A stretch of 64,000 bases of DNA, from positions 2,247,001 through 2,311,000 of the forward strand of contig NZ_CP082922.1 of assembly GCF_019931675.1 (NCBI RefSeq), given 5' to 3'. The stretch is from Nocardioides rotundus. Its GTDB lineage: Bacteria > Actinomycetota > Actinomycetes > Propionibacteriales > Nocardioidaceae. This document shows, one piece after another, positions 45,421 through 54,929 of the stretch (position 1 is the stretch's first letter; the number at the start of each line of letters is the position of its first letter). A model generated the notes under the pieces. It was not told the DNA's origin. It searched no databases and saw nothing but the letters and a program-made list of their open reading frames with translations. Made by a program: the position numbers and the translations under genes.

Positions 45421-46122
45421 CTACTCCTCCAGGTCGGTGGGCCGGTCGTCGGGCGGCTGCTCGTCGGCGATCGAGGCACCCAACGGATCCAGCACCTCGT
45501 TGAGCTCGGCGACCGAGATCGCGCCGAGACGCAGCACCCGCGGCCGGTCGCCGGTCATATCGAGGATCGTCGAGGGCTCCCCGCCCGGAGACGCCCCACC
45601 ATCGACGTAGACGCTGACCGAGTCGCCGAGCTGCCGCTGCGCCTCCTCGGCCGTGGTGGCCGCGGGCTCGCCGGTGGCGTTCGCCGAGCTCACCGCGAGC
45701 GGCCCGGTGCGCTCCAGCAGCTCCAGGGCCAGGGCGTCGTCGGGCATCCGCACCGCGACGGTCCCGCGGGTGTCCCCCAGGTCCCACTGCAGGGACTGCT
45801 GCTGACGACCGACGAGCGTCAGGGCCCCCGGCCAGAACCGCTCGGTCAGCGCGCGAGCGTACTCGGCGAGGTCCACGACGAGCGCGTTCACGGTCGAGGC
45901 CGCGGAGATGAGCACCGGCGGGGGCATGTCGCGCCCGCGACCCTTCGCCTTCAGGAGCGCGCGCACCGCGGCCGGGTCGAAGGCGTCGGCCCCGATGCCG
46001 TAGACGGTGTCGGTCGGGAGGACGACCAGCCGGCCGCGACGTACGGCCTGCGCGGCCGCAGCGACGGCTTCCTCCCGCTCCTCCTCAGAGGTGGTGGACC
46101 AGATCTCGCTCACGCCGGTCAT
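45421..46122 (-). CDS. L-threonylcarbamoyladenylate synthase (Sua5/YrdC family)
   Basis: 233-residue enzyme making threonylcarbamoyl-AMP from threonine, bicarbonate and ATP for the t6A37 tRNA modification. Signatures: GRLVVLPTDTVYGIGADAFD, KGRGRDMPPPVLI, LTERFWPGALTLV and the nucleotide-binding PLAVSSANATGEPA. ATG at 46122 overlaps the prmC stop (ATGA). A frame of 604 codons reading through from upstream is only the unrelated frame of prmC/prfA and not a fusion. The tail of about 25 acidic residues is longer than YrdC alone; the Sua5 C-terminal domain is missing. Confidence 0.92.
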   Translation of the reverse strand: MTGVSEIWSTTSEEEREEAVAAAAQAVRRGRLVVLPTDTVYGIGADAFDPAAVRALLKAKGRGRDMPPPVLISAASTVNALVVDLAEYARALTERFWPGALTLVGRQQQSLQWDLGDTRGTVAVRMPDDALALELLERTGPLAVSSANATGEPAATTAEEAQRQLGDSVSVYVDGGASPGGEPSTILDMTGDRPRVLRLGAISVAELNEVLDPLGASIADEQPPDDRPTDLEE

Positions 46123-46961
46123 CGTGCCAGCCTCGCCGTCACGAAGCGCGGTCGACCCGCGAGGTCTCGGTGGTCGGCGATGTCGCGCCACCGGCCCGCG
46201 GAGGCGAAGACGGCCGGAGCCGACGCGCCCTGCACGTCGGCGTGCTCGGCGCCCACCACTCCCCCGGGCCGCAGCAGCCGTGCGGCCGTGCGCTCCAGCA
46301 CGCGCATCGCATCCAGGCCGTCCTCCCCACTGAACAGGGCCAGGTGCGGGTCGTGGTCGCGGGCCTCGGGCGCCACCGACTCCCAGGCCTCGAGCGGGAT
46401 GTACGGCGGGTTCGAGACGACGACGTCGACCGACCCGTCGAGGTCGGGGAACGCGTGGGCGAGGTCCCCGTGTCTCACGTCGGCGCCGGTCCCCTCGAGG
46501 TTGCGGCGCGCCCAGGCCAGGGCGTCCTCGTCCAGCTCGGTCGCGTGCACGCGCGCGTGCGGCACCTCGTCCAGCACCGCCCGGGCGATCGCGCCCGAGC
46601 CGGTGCCGAGGTCGACCACCACCGGGGCGGCCAGGTCCCGGGCCCGCTCGATCGCCCACCCCGCCAGCAGCTCGGTCTCCGGACGCGGCACGAACACGCC
46701 GGGTCCGACCGCCAGCTCGACGTGCCGGAACCCCACCACGCCCGTGAGGTGCTGGAGTGGCTCGCGCGCGGCCCGGCGAGCGACCAGGGCGTCGTACTCC
46801 CGCTCCTGCTCGGCGCTCGGGTCGCCCGCCACGACCAGGCCGGCGCGGGTGGTGCCCAGGACATGGGCGAGCAGCTCGGCGGCGTCGTGCTCCGGGGAGC
46901 CCACCCCGGCCGCGCGGAGGCGGGCCGACGCCACGGCCAGCAGCCGCCGGACCTCCGTCAC
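46119..46961 (-). CDS. prmC: Release-factor glutamine methyltransferase
   Basis: 280-residue SAM-dependent enzyme that methylates the glutamine of the GGQ motif in release factors. SAM-binding [15 protein letters not shown], substrate-binding [16 protein letters not shown] (N-P-P-Y), and the N-terminal [13 protein letters not shown] start overlaps the prfA stop by four bases, directly after its substrate gene, as in most bacteria. Confidence 0.95.
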   Translation of the reverse strand: MTEVRRLLAVASARLRAAGVGSPEHDAAELLAHVLGTTRAGLVVAGDPSAEQEREYDALVARRAAREPLQHLTGVVGFRHVELAVGPGVFVPRPETELLAGWAIERARDLAAPVVVDLGTGSGAIARAVLDEVPHARVHATELDEDALAWARRNLEGTGADVRHGDLAHAFPDLDGSVDVVVSNPPYIPLEAWESVAPEARDHDPHLALFSGEDGLDAMRVLERTAARLLRPGGVVGAEHADVQGASAPAVFASAGRWRDIADHRDLAGRPRFVTARLAR

Positions 46962-48031
46962 TGCTCCAGCGCCTCGAGGCGGGACGCGAGGTCGGCCTCG
47001 ACGCAGGACTCCAGCACCGGCTCCAGGCCCCCGTCGAGCACCTGGTCCAGGTTGTGCGCCTTGTATCCGGTGCGGTGGTCGGAGATCCGGTTCTCCGGGA
47101 AGTTGTAGGTGCGGATCCGCTCGGAGCGATCCACCGTCCGCACCTGGCTGCGCCGCGCCTCGCTGGCCTCGGCGTCCGCGGCGTCCTGGGCGGCCTGCAG
47201 CAGCCGGGCGCGCAGGATCCGGAGCGCCTGCTCACGGTTCTGCAGCTGCGACTTCTCGTTCTGACAGCTCACCACGATGCCGCTGGGCAGGTGGGTGATG
47301 CGGACGGCGGAGTCGGTGGTGTTGACGCTCTGGCCGCCGGGGCCGGACGACCGGTAGACGTCGATGCGCAGGTCGTTCTCGTCGATCTGCACGTCGATCT
47401 GCTCGGCCTCCGGCATCACCATCACGCCGGCGGCCGACGTGTGCACGCGCCCCTGGGACTCGGTGACCGGCACCCGCTGGACCCGGTGCACGCCGCCCTC
47501 GAACTTGAGCAGGGCGTACGGCGCCTGTCCCGGCTCGCTGGTGCCACGCGCCTTGACCGCGGCGGTCACCGACTTGTAGCCGCCCAGGTCCGACGGCGTG
47601 GAGTCCAGCACCTCGACGCTCCACCCGCGCTGCTCGGCGTACCGGGTGTACATGCGCAGCAGGTCGCCGGCGAACAGCGCCGACTCCTCGCCGCCCTCGC
47701 CGGACTTGATCTCCAGCAGCGCGTCCTTGGCGTCGGCGGGGTCGCGCGGCACCAGCTGGCGGCGCAGCCTCTCGGCGGCGGCCTCACGCCGGGCGTCCAG
47801 CGACTCCGCCTCCTCGGCGAAGGCCGGGTCCTCGCGGGACAGCTCGCGCGCAGCCTCAGCGTCGTCGCCGAGCTGCCGCCACTGCGACCAGGAGTCGACG
47901 ATGGCGGACAGCTCGGCGTACCGCTGGTTCAGGCGCTTGGCCAGCTGCTGGTCCGCATGCACCGCGGGGTCGGCCAGCCGGCCCTCCAGCTCCGCATGCT
48001 CGCGCCTGAGCCCCTCGACAGCGTCGAACAT
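46958..48031 (-). CDS. prfA: Peptide chain release factor 1
   Basis: 357-residue RF1 that ends translation at UAA and UAG. The GGQ tripeptide is at residues 232-234 ([16 protein letters not shown]), and the codon-recognition P-x-T region is present in domain 2. Length and ending (LEALEQ) are normal. Nine bases from rpmE. Confidence 0.97.
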   Translation of the reverse strand: MFDAVEGLRREHAELEGRLADPAVHADQQLAKRLNQRYAELSAIVDSWSQWRQLGDDAEAARELSREDPAFAEEAESLDARREAAAERLRRQLVPRDPADAKDALLEIKSGEGGEESALFAGDLLRMYTRYAEQRGWSVEVLDSTPSDLGGYKSVTAAVKARGTSEPGQAPYALLKFEGGVHRVQRVPVTESQGRVHTSAAGVMVMPEAEQIDVQIDENDLRIDVYRSSGPGGQSVNTTDSAVRITHLPSGIVVSCQNEKSQLQNREQALRILRARLLQAAQDAADAEASEARRSQVRTVDRSERIRTYNFPENRISDHRTGYKAHNLDQVLDGGLEPVLESCVEADLASRLEALEQ

Positions 48032-48040
48032 GGGGCGGGG

Positions 48041-48262
48041 TTACTTCTTCTCCGCAGCCTTCTTCGCGTAGCGGGCCTCGAAGCGGGCCACGCGACCACC
48101 GGTGTCGAGGATCTTCTGCTTGCCGGTGTAGAAGGGGTGGCACTGCGAGCAGACGTCGGCGTTGATGACGCCGCTCTCGGCGGTGCTGCGGGTGGTGAAC
48201 GTGTTACCGCAGGTGCAGCGCACCTCGGTGTTCCCGTAGTTCGGGTGGATGTCCTTCTTCAT
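48041..48262 (-). CDS. rpmE: Ribosomal protein bL31, zinc-binding form
   Basis: 73 residues. The four zinc cysteines of the C+ form are present (RCTCGNTF and [12 protein letters not shown]), so this is the zinc-replete type rather than the Zur-regulated C- form. Start [14 protein letters not shown] at 48262 with AGAGGACACC just upstream. The 122-base region to rho holds the likely promoter. Confidence 0.97.
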   Translation of the reverse strand: MKKDIHPNYGNTEVRCTCGNTFTTRSTAESGVINADVCSQCHPFYTGKQKILDTGGRVARFEARYAKKAAEKK

Positions 48263-48384
48263 GGTGTCCTCTCTCGGGTCGCCGGGTCGCCGCGGGAGTC
48301 GCGACGTGAACCGGAACCATTGCGTGATTCTGCCAGTCGGGTCAACGCCACGACGAATCGCGGCATTCCCCGGCGCGAGGGCGC

Positions 48385-50055
48385 TCAGCCGCGGGGAAGC
48401 CGGGCGACCAGGGCCTCGTTCCCGGAGGTCTGGCGTACGGCGTCGAGCAGCTGCTCCAGCTGCCCCGCACCGTCCTCGCCGGCAGCCCGGCGACGCAGCG
48501 TCCGGACCACCGGGACCTCGGCGGCCGCCCGCAGCTGGTCCTCGTGGCGGGTGCCGGAGCGGGCCAGGTCGACGGCCGGGAAGAGCCCCATCTCCGCGGC
48601 GTCGCTGCGCAGCCAGAGCTCCATGTTCGCGGTGTCGCGGATCTCCTCGAAGATCAGCTCGTCGACCGGGGAGCCGCTGTCCACGGTGGCGGTCGCGATG
48701 ATGGTGAGCGACCCACCGCCCTCGAGCGCCCGGGCGCTGCCGAAGAACCGCTTCGGGTGGTAGAGCGCGTTGGCGTCCACACCGGCCGCGAGCGTCCGGC
48801 CGTTGGCGGGCGCGGTCAGGTTGTAGGCGCGGCCCAGGCGGGTGATGCCGTCGACCAGCACCACGACGTCGTGCCCCAGCTCGACCAGGCGCCGGGCCCG
48901 GTCGATCGCCAGCTCGGCGATCGCCGTGTGGTCCCCCGCCGGCCGGTCGAAGGTCGAGGCGATCACCTCGCCCTTGACCGAGCGCTGGTAGTCGGTGACC
49001 TCCTCGGGCCGCTCGTCCACCAGCACCACCATGAGATGGCACTCGGGGTGGTTGGCGCTGATCGACTCCGCCAGGGAGTGCAGGACCTGGGTCCGCCCGG
49101 CCCGTGCCGGGGAGATCACCAGGCCGCGCTGGCCCTTGCCGATCGGCGCGACCAGGTCGATGACCCGGCCGGCGACGTCGTCGGCTCCGGTCTCCAGCCG
49201 GATCCGCTCGCTCGGGTGCAGCGGGGTCATGTCGCCGAAGTCGACGCGCTCACGCGCGGTGTCGGGCTCGGCGCCGTTGACGCTGTCGATGCGGACCATC
49301 GGGTTGAACTTCTCCCGCCGCTCCCCCTCGCGAGGCTGCCGCACCTGGCCCACGACGGCGTCGCCGCGGCGCAGGCCGTACTTGCGGACCATGGACAGGG
49401 AGAGATAGACGTCCTCGGCGCCGGCCAGGTAGCCGCTGGTGCGCACGAACGCGTAGTTGTCCAGCACATCGAGGATCCCCGCGGCCGGGACCAGGACGTC
49501 GTCCTCGAGGATCTGGGTGTCGGGCTCGTTGCGCAGCCCGCTGCGGTTGCGGTCGCGCCCGCGGCGCCGGCGGTTGCGGCGGCTGCCCTCGTCGCCGTCG
49601 TCCTGCTGGGTGTCCTTTAACTTCTCCTGGCCCTTGTCCTGCCCCTTGTCCTGCGCAGCCTTGTCCGGCTGCTTGTCCTGCTGGCCCCGGTCCTGCTGCT
49701 TGTTCTTGCTCTGCTGGCCGCCCTGGTTGGACTTCTGCCGCTGCTGGCCCTGCTGGCCCTTGTCCTGCTGCTTGTCCTGCTGCTTGTCCTGCTGGGGCTT
49801 GTCCTTCTTGCCCTGCTGGCCGCGGTCACGCTGGCCCTGCTGCGCGGGCTGGTCCTGGGTCTTCGAGGCCGCGTGCTCGTTCTGGACCGCGCGGATCGCC
49901 TGGACCAGCTGCGGCTTCTTCATGCCCGCGGTGCCGGAGATGCCCAGCGCACCCGCCATCGCACGCAGGTCGGCGACCAGCATGGCGTTGAGGCTGCCCG
50001 GTCGCTTCTTCTGCGCTCCGGCAGCAGCGGGGGCGGTGTCGGAGGATTCCGTCAC
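48385..50055 (-). CDS. rho: Transcription termination factor Rho, with altered Walker A
   Basis: 556-residue Rho. An N-terminal Rho-N helix region (about 20-60), then a low-complexity stretch of about 120 residues rich in Gln, Asp, Lys and Arg (residues about 62-175), the RNA-binding domain ([20 protein letters not shown]), and the ATPase core. Kept are [11 protein letters not shown] (catalytic Glu), [15 protein letters not shown] (Walker B), SGTRHEDQL (Arg finger) and [17 protein letters not shown]. Unusual: Walker A reads SPARAGRT, so both lysines of the normal PPKAGKT are Arg (residues 318 and 321). Also S-to-G in Walker B and R-to-D change in the region equal to the bicyclomycin-contact loop. 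It sits in the usual place between rpmE and thrB. The 159-base gap to thrB may hold its leader. Confidence 0.93.
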   Translation of the reverse strand: MTESSDTAPAAAGAQKKRPGSLNAMLVADLRAMAGALGISGTAGMKKPQLVQAIRAVQNEHAASKTQDQPAQQGQRDRGQQGKKDKPQQDKQQDKQQDKGQQGQQRQKSNQGGQQSKNKQQDRGQQDKQPDKAAQDKGQDKGQEKLKDTQQDDGDEGSRRNRRRRGRDRNRSGLRNEPDTQILEDDVLVPAAGILDVLDNYAFVRTSGYLAGAEDVYLSLSMVRKYGLRRGDAVVGQVRQPREGERREKFNPMVRIDSVNGAEPDTARERVDFGDMTPLHPSERIRLETGADDVAGRVIDLVAPIGKGQRGLVISPARAGRTQVLHSLAESISANHPECHLMVVLVDERPEEVTDYQRSVKGEVIASTFDRPAGDHTAIAELAIDRARRLVELGHDVVVLVDGITRLGRAYNLTAPANGRTLAAGVDANALYHPKRFFGSARALEGGGSLTIIATATVDSGSPVDELIFEEIRDTANMELWLRSDAAEMGLFPAVDLARSGTRHEDQLRAAAEVPVVRTLRRRAAGEDGAGQLEQLLDAVRQTSGNEALVARLPRG

Positions 50056-50214
50056 GAGTGGTCCTTCTCAGCTCGTCGTGCCACGGCGTCTCCGCCGGGC
50101 GATCGGTTCCGGGTTGCCCTCCCTTGCCGGCCAGAGAGCCGGATCCGAGGGCGCATCCATGGAGGGGATGCCGTACGCCGACTGGCGCGCGCTCACAGTA
50201 GCAGGACGCCGCCC

Positions 50215-51129
50215 TCAGCCGATCCGGACGCCCTCGGCGGCCACCTCGAGGTGGTGGGCGGCCCAGCCCCGGGGCACCCGGGTGCCCAGGGCCGCCGGCG
50301 TGCCGGGCCCCTCGAGGCCGGCGTCGCAGAAGGCGAGCACCGTGGGTCCGGCACCGGAGATCAGCGCCGGGACGCCCTCGGCCCGCAGCGCGTCCATCAG
50401 CTCCAGCGACTCGGGCATCGCCGACCGCCTGTACTCCTGGTGCAGGAAGTCGTGGGTCGCCGCGAAGAGGTGCTCGGGACGCCCGCCGAGCGCCGCCACC
50501 AACAGGGCGGCACGACCGGCGTTCGTCGCGGCCTCCGCATGCGGGACCATCGCGGGGATCAGGCCGCGCGCGACCTCGGTGGGCAGGATGCTCTCGGGCA
50601 CGAACGCCATCACCCGCACCCGGGGGTCCACGCCCGTCCGGACGGCGTACCACTCCCCCCGCTCCTTGCCCGCGACCACGAAGCCGCCGAGCAGTGCCGG
50701 TGCGACGTTGTCGGGATGCCCCTCGATGTCGCAGGCGATCGTGAGCAGCGCCTCGTCGTCGACCACGAGGCTGCCGCCGGCCACCAGCGCTCTGGCCAGC
50801 GAGAGCCCGGCGACGATCGCCGCGGAGGACGACCCGAGCCCCCGGCCGTGCGGGATCACGTTCGTGCACTGCAGCGCGATCCCGGGCGGCTGGGCGCCCA
50901 GCGCCTCGAAGCCGATCCGCATGGCGCGCACCACCAGATGGGACTCGTCCAGCGGTACGGCGCCGCGCCCCTCACCCCGCACCTCGATGCTCAGCCCGCC
51001 CTCGGTGATGCGCGCGGCCAGCGAGTCGCGCAGCTCCAGCGCCATCCCCAGGGAGTCGTAGCCGGGCCCGAGGTTGGCCGAGGTGGCCGGGACGGTCAGC
51101 CGGACCGTCCCGTCGACGAAGGTGGTCAC
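50215..51129 (-). CDS. thrB: Homoserine kinase
   Basis: 304-residue GHMP kinase that phosphorylates homoserine on the way to threonine. N-terminal [23 protein letters not shown] and the phosphate loop [19 protein letters not shown] are the two GHMP motifs; [10 protein letters not shown] is the third. GTG start overlaps the thrC stop (GTGA). Confidence 0.96.
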   Translation of the reverse strand: MTTFVDGTVRLTVPATSANLGPGYDSLGMALELRDSLAARITEGGLSIEVRGEGRGAVPLDESHLVVRAMRIGFEALGAQPPGIALQCTNVIPHGRGLGSSSAAIVAGLSLARALVAGGSLVVDDEALLTIACDIEGHPDNVAPALLGGFVVAGKERGEWYAVRTGVDPRVRVMAFVPESILPTEVARGLIPAMVPHAEAATNAGRAALLVAALGGRPEHLFAATHDFLHQEYRRSAMPESLELMDALRAEGVPALISGAGPTVLAFCDAGLEGPGTPAALGTRVPRGWAAHHLEVAAEGVRIG

Positions 51130-52187
51130 AGGCCGGCGGCCTTCGCAGCAGCGTCGACGTCCACGTCGATGACGGTGTCCACGATGTCGCCCACGCCCTC
51201 GAGCGCGGTCGCGGTGTCCTTGAGCCCGTTGCCGGTCACCGTGATCACCACCGTCTTCCCGGTGTACTCCTCGCCCGCGGCGAGCTCGGCCAGCAGGCCG
51301 GCGATCCCGGCGGCGGAGGCGGGCTCGACGAAGACGCCGTCGCGCCGGGCCAGCTCACCCTGGGCGGCGAGGATCTGCGCGTCGGAGACCGCGGCGAACC
51401 GACCGCCGGACTCCTGCGCCGCAGCCTCGGCCAGCTTCCAGCTCGCGGGGTTGCCGATCCGGATCGCCGTGGCGACCGTCTCGGGGTCGTCGAAGGGCTC
51501 GCCGGTCACCATCGGGGCCGCGCCCTCCGCCTGGAAGCCCCGCATCACCGGGCGCTTGGAGGCGCGGCCGAGGTCGACGTACTGCTCGTAGCCCATCCAG
51601 TACGCCGAGATGTTGCCGGCGTTGCCGACGGGCAGCAGGTGGTAGTCGGGGGCGTCGCCGAGGAAGTCGCAGACCTCGAAGGCGGCGCTCTTCTGCCCCT
51701 GCAGGCGCACCGGGTTCACCGAGTTGACCAGGGCGACCGGGTAGTCCCACGCCAGCTGCTTGGCCATCGCCAGGCAGTGGTCGAAGTTGCCGCGCACCAT
51801 GATCACCTGCGAGCCGTGCACGATCGCCTGGGCCATCTTGCCCGCGGCGATCTTGCCCTCCGGGATCAACACGAGCGGGCGGAGGCCGGCCTTCGCGGCG
51901 TAGGCCGCCATGGAGGCGCTGGTGTTGCCGGTCGACGCGCACACGACCGCCTTCGCGCCCTCGTGCCGGGCCACCGAGATCGCGGCCGTCATGCCCCGGT
52001 CCTTGAAGGAGCCGGTCGGGTTGCCGCCCTCCACCTTCAGGTGCACCTGGGCGCCGGTCAGCCCGGAGAGCCACTCCGAGTGCACCAGCGGGGTGCCGCC
52101 CTCGCGCAGGGTCACCGGCTCCAGCCCGTCGGGCATCAGGTCCAGCAGGTCGCCGTACTCCTCCAGGACGCCGCGCCAGCCGCTCAC
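51126..52187 (-). CDS. thrC: Threonine synthase
   Basis: 353-residue PLP enzyme that turns phosphohomoserine into threonine. The PLP lysine is in [11 protein letters not shown], the phosphate-binding loops in [15 protein letters not shown] and [14 protein letters not shown]. The GTG at 52187 overlaps the hom stop (GTGA) and gives the normal length of the short class; upstream in-frame codons lie in hom. Confidence 0.95.
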   Translation of the reverse strand: MSGWRGVLEEYGDLLDLMPDGLEPVTLREGGTPLVHSEWLSGLTGAQVHLKVEGGNPTGSFKDRGMTAAISVARHEGAKAVVCASTGNTSASMAAYAAKAGLRPLVLIPEGKIAAGKMAQAIVHGSQVIMVRGNFDHCLAMAKQLAWDYPVALVNSVNPVRLQGQKSAAFEVCDFLGDAPDYHLLPVGNAGNISAYWMGYEQYVDLGRASKRPVMRGFQAEGAAPMVTGEPFDDPETVATAIRIGNPASWKLAEAAAQESGGRFAAVSDAQILAAQGELARRDGVFVEPASAAGIAGLLAELAAGEEYTGKTVVITVTGNGLKDTATALEGVGDIVDTVIDVDVDAAAKAAGL

Positions 52188-53503
52188 TCCTCGCCACCTT
52201 CCACGCGCATCACCGAGGTCACCTCGCGCACCGTGTCCATGGTGCGCAGCTCCTCCACCGTCGCCGCGAGCGCCGCATCGGAGGCGGCGTGCGAGACGAC
52301 AACCAGCTGGGCCTCCTCGTCGCGGCCCTCCTGTCGCACGGTCTGGATCGAGACGTCGTGCCGGGCGAAGGCCTGCGCGACCGCGGCGAGCACGCCCGCG
52401 CGGTCGTCGACGTCGATCGCGACGTGGTAGCGGGTGCGGGTCTCGCCCATCGGCAGCACGGCCCGGTCGGCATAGGCGGACTCGCCCGCCCCGCGGGTCT
52501 CCGAGAGCCGGTTGCGGGCCACCGTGACGAGGTCGCCCATGACCGCGGATGCGGTGGGCGAGCCACCGGCGCCGGGGCCGTAGAACATCAGCTGCCCGGC
52601 AGCGTCGGTCTCGACGAAGACGGCGTTGAAGGCACCGCGCACGCTGGCCAGCGGGTGGGAGCGCGGGATCATCGCCGGGTGCACCCGCACCGAGACGGCC
52701 TCGGTGCCGTCCGGGTCGGTGCGCAGCTCGGCGATCGAGAGCAGCTTGACGACGCAGCCCATGTCCTTGGCCGACTGCACGTCGGCGGCGGTGACGTCGG
52801 CGATGCCCTCGCGGTGCACGTCGGCGGCCGTCACCCGGGAGTGGAAGGCGAGGCTGGCCAGGATGGCGCACTTGGCGGCGGCGTCGAAGCCCTCGACGTC
52901 GGCGGTGGGATCGGCCTCGGCGTAGCCGAGCTCCTGTGCCTCCGCCAGTGTCTCGTCGTAGCCGGCGCCCTGGCTGTCCATCTTGTCCAGGATGTAGTTG
53001 GTGGTGCCGTTGACGATGCCCAGCACCCGCGTGACCCGATCGCCGGCCAGCGACTCGCGCAGAGGGCGCAGGATCGGGATCGCGCCGGCGACGGCGGCCT
53101 CGTAGTCCAGGTCCCGCCCCGCCTTCGCCGCGGCCTCGAACAGGGTCGGGCCGTCCTCGGCGAGCAGCGCCTTGTTGGCGGTCACCACCGAGGCGCCGCC
53201 CTCGAGCGCGGTCAGGATCAGCGAGCGGGCGGGCTCGATCCCCCCGATCACCTCCACCACGATGTCGACGTCCTCCCGCCCGGCCAGACCGGCGGCGTCG
53301 GTGGTGAGGAGGCCGGCGGGCACCTCGACCTCGCGCTGCGCGTCCAGACGGCGTACGGCGACCCCGGCGAGCTCGACCGGCGCACCCACGCGGGCGGCCA
53401 GGTCGTCGGACTGCTCGGTCAGCAGCCGCACCACCTGGGAGCCCACCGAGCCGCAGCCCAGCACCGCCACCTTCAGCGGCTTGTCGCCGCCCTCGTCACT
53501 CAT
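52184..53503 (-). CDS. hom: Homoserine dehydrogenase
   Basis: 439-residue NAD(P)-dependent enzyme. N-terminal nucleotide site [17 protein letters not shown], catalytic [12 protein letters not shown], and [28 protein letters not shown]-terminal ACT domain follows (about residues 350-430: [22 protein letters not shown]), the seat of threonine feedback inhibition in related enzymes. ATG at 53503, eight-base overlap with the lysA end. First gene of the hom-thrC-thrB set. Confidence 0.95.
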   Translation of the reverse strand: MSDEGGDKPLKVAVLGCGSVGSQVVRLLTEQSDDLAARVGAPVELAGVAVRRLDAQREVEVPAGLLTTDAAGLAGREDVDIVVEVIGGIEPARSLILTALEGGASVVTANKALLAEDGPTLFEAAAKAGRDLDYEAAVAGAIPILRPLRESLAGDRVTRVLGIVNGTTNYILDKMDSQGAGYDETLAEAQELGYAEADPTADVEGFDAAAKCAILASLAFHSRVTAADVHREGIADVTAADVQSAKDMGCVVKLLSIAELRTDPDGTEAVSVRVHPAMIPRSHPLASVRGAFNAVFVETDAAGQLMFYGPGAGGSPTASAVMGDLVTVARNRLSETRGAGESAYADRAVLPMGETRTRYHVAIDVDDRAGVLAAVAQAFARHDVSIQTVRQEGRDEEAQLVVVSHAASDAALAATVEELRTMDTVREVTSVMRVEGGEE

Positions 53504-54923
53504 CCATCGCTCCCACATCGGTCGCCAGCAGGTCGTCCACAGTCTCTCGCCGGACGATGACGCGCGCATCACCGTCCCGCACCGCGATCACCGGCGGGCG
53601 GAGGACGTGGTTGTAGTTCGAGGCCATCGACCGGCAGTAGGCACCGGTGCCCGGCACCGCCAGTAGATCACCGGGCCGCACGTCACCGGGCAGGAACTCG
53701 TCGCGCACGACCACGTCCCCGGCCTCGCAGTGCATCCCGACCACGCGGGAGAGCACCGGCGCGGCCTCGGACCGCCGGCCGGCCAGGGTGCAGGAGTAGT
53801 CGGAGTCGTAGAGCGCGGTGCGGATGTTGTCGCTCATCCCGCCGTCGACGGAGACGTAGGTGCGGCGGGCTCCGCCGTCCAGCTCCACCTCCTTGACCGT
53901 ACCGACGGTGTAGACCGTGCACATCGCCGGCCCGACGATCGCCCGACCCGGCTCGATGGACAGCGCCGGCTCCGCCACCCCGAGGGCCCGGCACTCGTGC
54001 TCGACGATCTTGCTCATCTCGGCCGCCAGCTGCGCGGGGTCGGCGGGGTCGTCCTGGGTGGTGTAGGCGATTCCGAAGCCGCCCCCGAGGTCCAGCTCGG
54101 GCATCGAGACGCCCACCTCGTCGGCGACCTGGGCGTGCAGGGCCAGGACCCGGCGGGCGGCCACCTCGAAGCCGGAGGTGTCGAAGATCTGCGAGCCGAT
54201 GTGGGAGTGCAGACCGAGCAGCTCCAGGCCGGGGGTCCCGTGGATCCGCCGTACCGCCTCCAGGGCGTCGCCGGAGCTGATCGAGAAGCCGAACTTCTGG
54301 TCCTCGTGCGCGGTGGCGATGTACTCGTGCGTGTGCGCCTCGACGCCCGCGGTGACGCGCACCATCACCCCGATCCCACGTCCGGACTCCTCGGCCGGCA
54401 CCTCCCGGGCGATCTCGGCCAGCCGGTCGATCTCGGCGAAGGAGTCCACGATGATTCGGCCCACTCCGGCGTGCACGGCCCGCCGCAGCGCGGGGTGGGA
54501 CTTGTTGTTGCCGTGGTAGCCGATCCGGGCCGGGTCCATGCCGCCGCGCAGGGCGACGGTGAGCTCGCCGTCGGAGCACACGTCCAGGCTCAGCCCCTCC
54601 TCCACCAGCCACCGGACGACGGTGGTGCACAGGAACGCCTTGCCGGCGTAGAAGACCTGCGCGGGCGCGAAGGCGTCGCGGAAGGCCCGGGCGCGGGCAC
54701 GGAAGTCGGCCTCGTCCAGCACGAAGGCGGGGGTGTTCACGTTCGCGACCAGGTCGGGCAGGCGTACGCCGCCCACGCTGAGGTCGCCGGTCCCGTCCTT
54801 GTCCGCGGTGGTCGACCACAGGTGCGGGACGAGGCGGTTGGCGTCATCGGGCGGGCGCAGCCACGAGGGCCCCCGGAGGGCCCCGTCCGCGTGCGCCCAG
54901 CCCGAGGGGTGCGAGGTGGGCAT
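53496..54923 (-). CDS. lysA: Diaminopimelate decarboxylase
   Basis: 475-residue fold-III PLP enzyme that makes lysine from meso-diaminopimelate. PLP lysine in AQVFYAGKAFLCTTVV, phosphate loop region LDLGGGFGIAY, the active-site CSDGELTVAL and HGNNKSHPAL, and the C-terminal GAYCRSMASNYN. The argS-lysA-hom order is standard in actinobacteria. Six bases after the argS stop. Confidence 0.95.
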   Translation of the reverse strand: MPTSHPSGWAHADGALRGPSWLRPPDDANRLVPHLWSTTADKDGTGDLSVGGVRLPDLVANVNTPAFVLDEADFRARARAFRDAFAPAQVFYAGKAFLCTTVVRWLVEEGLSLDVCSDGELTVALRGGMDPARIGYHGNNKSHPALRRAVHAGVGRIIVDSFAEIDRLAEIAREVPAEESGRGIGVMVRVTAGVEAHTHEYIATAHEDQKFGFSISSGDALEAVRRIHGTPGLELLGLHSHIGSQIFDTSGFEVAARRVLALHAQVADEVGVSMPELDLGGGFGIAYTTQDDPADPAQLAAEMSKIVEHECRALGVAEPALSIEPGRAIVGPAMCTVYTVGTVKEVELDGGARRTYVSVDGGMSDNIRTALYDSDYSCTLAGRRSEAAPVLSRVVGMHCEAGDVVVRDEFLPGDVRPGDLLAVPGTGAYCRSMASNYNHVLRPPVIAVRDGDARVIVRRETVDDLLATDVGAMDE

Positions 54924-54929
54924 GGGGCG

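Noticed and set aside
45421..47235. Apparent 604-residue protein joining a low-complexity part to a Sua5 domain
   Set aside because: Only the part from 46122 is real; the rest is the wrong frame of prmC and prfA, each of which has clear motifs.
49617..49870. DNA tandem repeat or satellite
   Set aside because: Imperfect repeats are explained by the Gln/Asp/Lys-rich coding of Rho.
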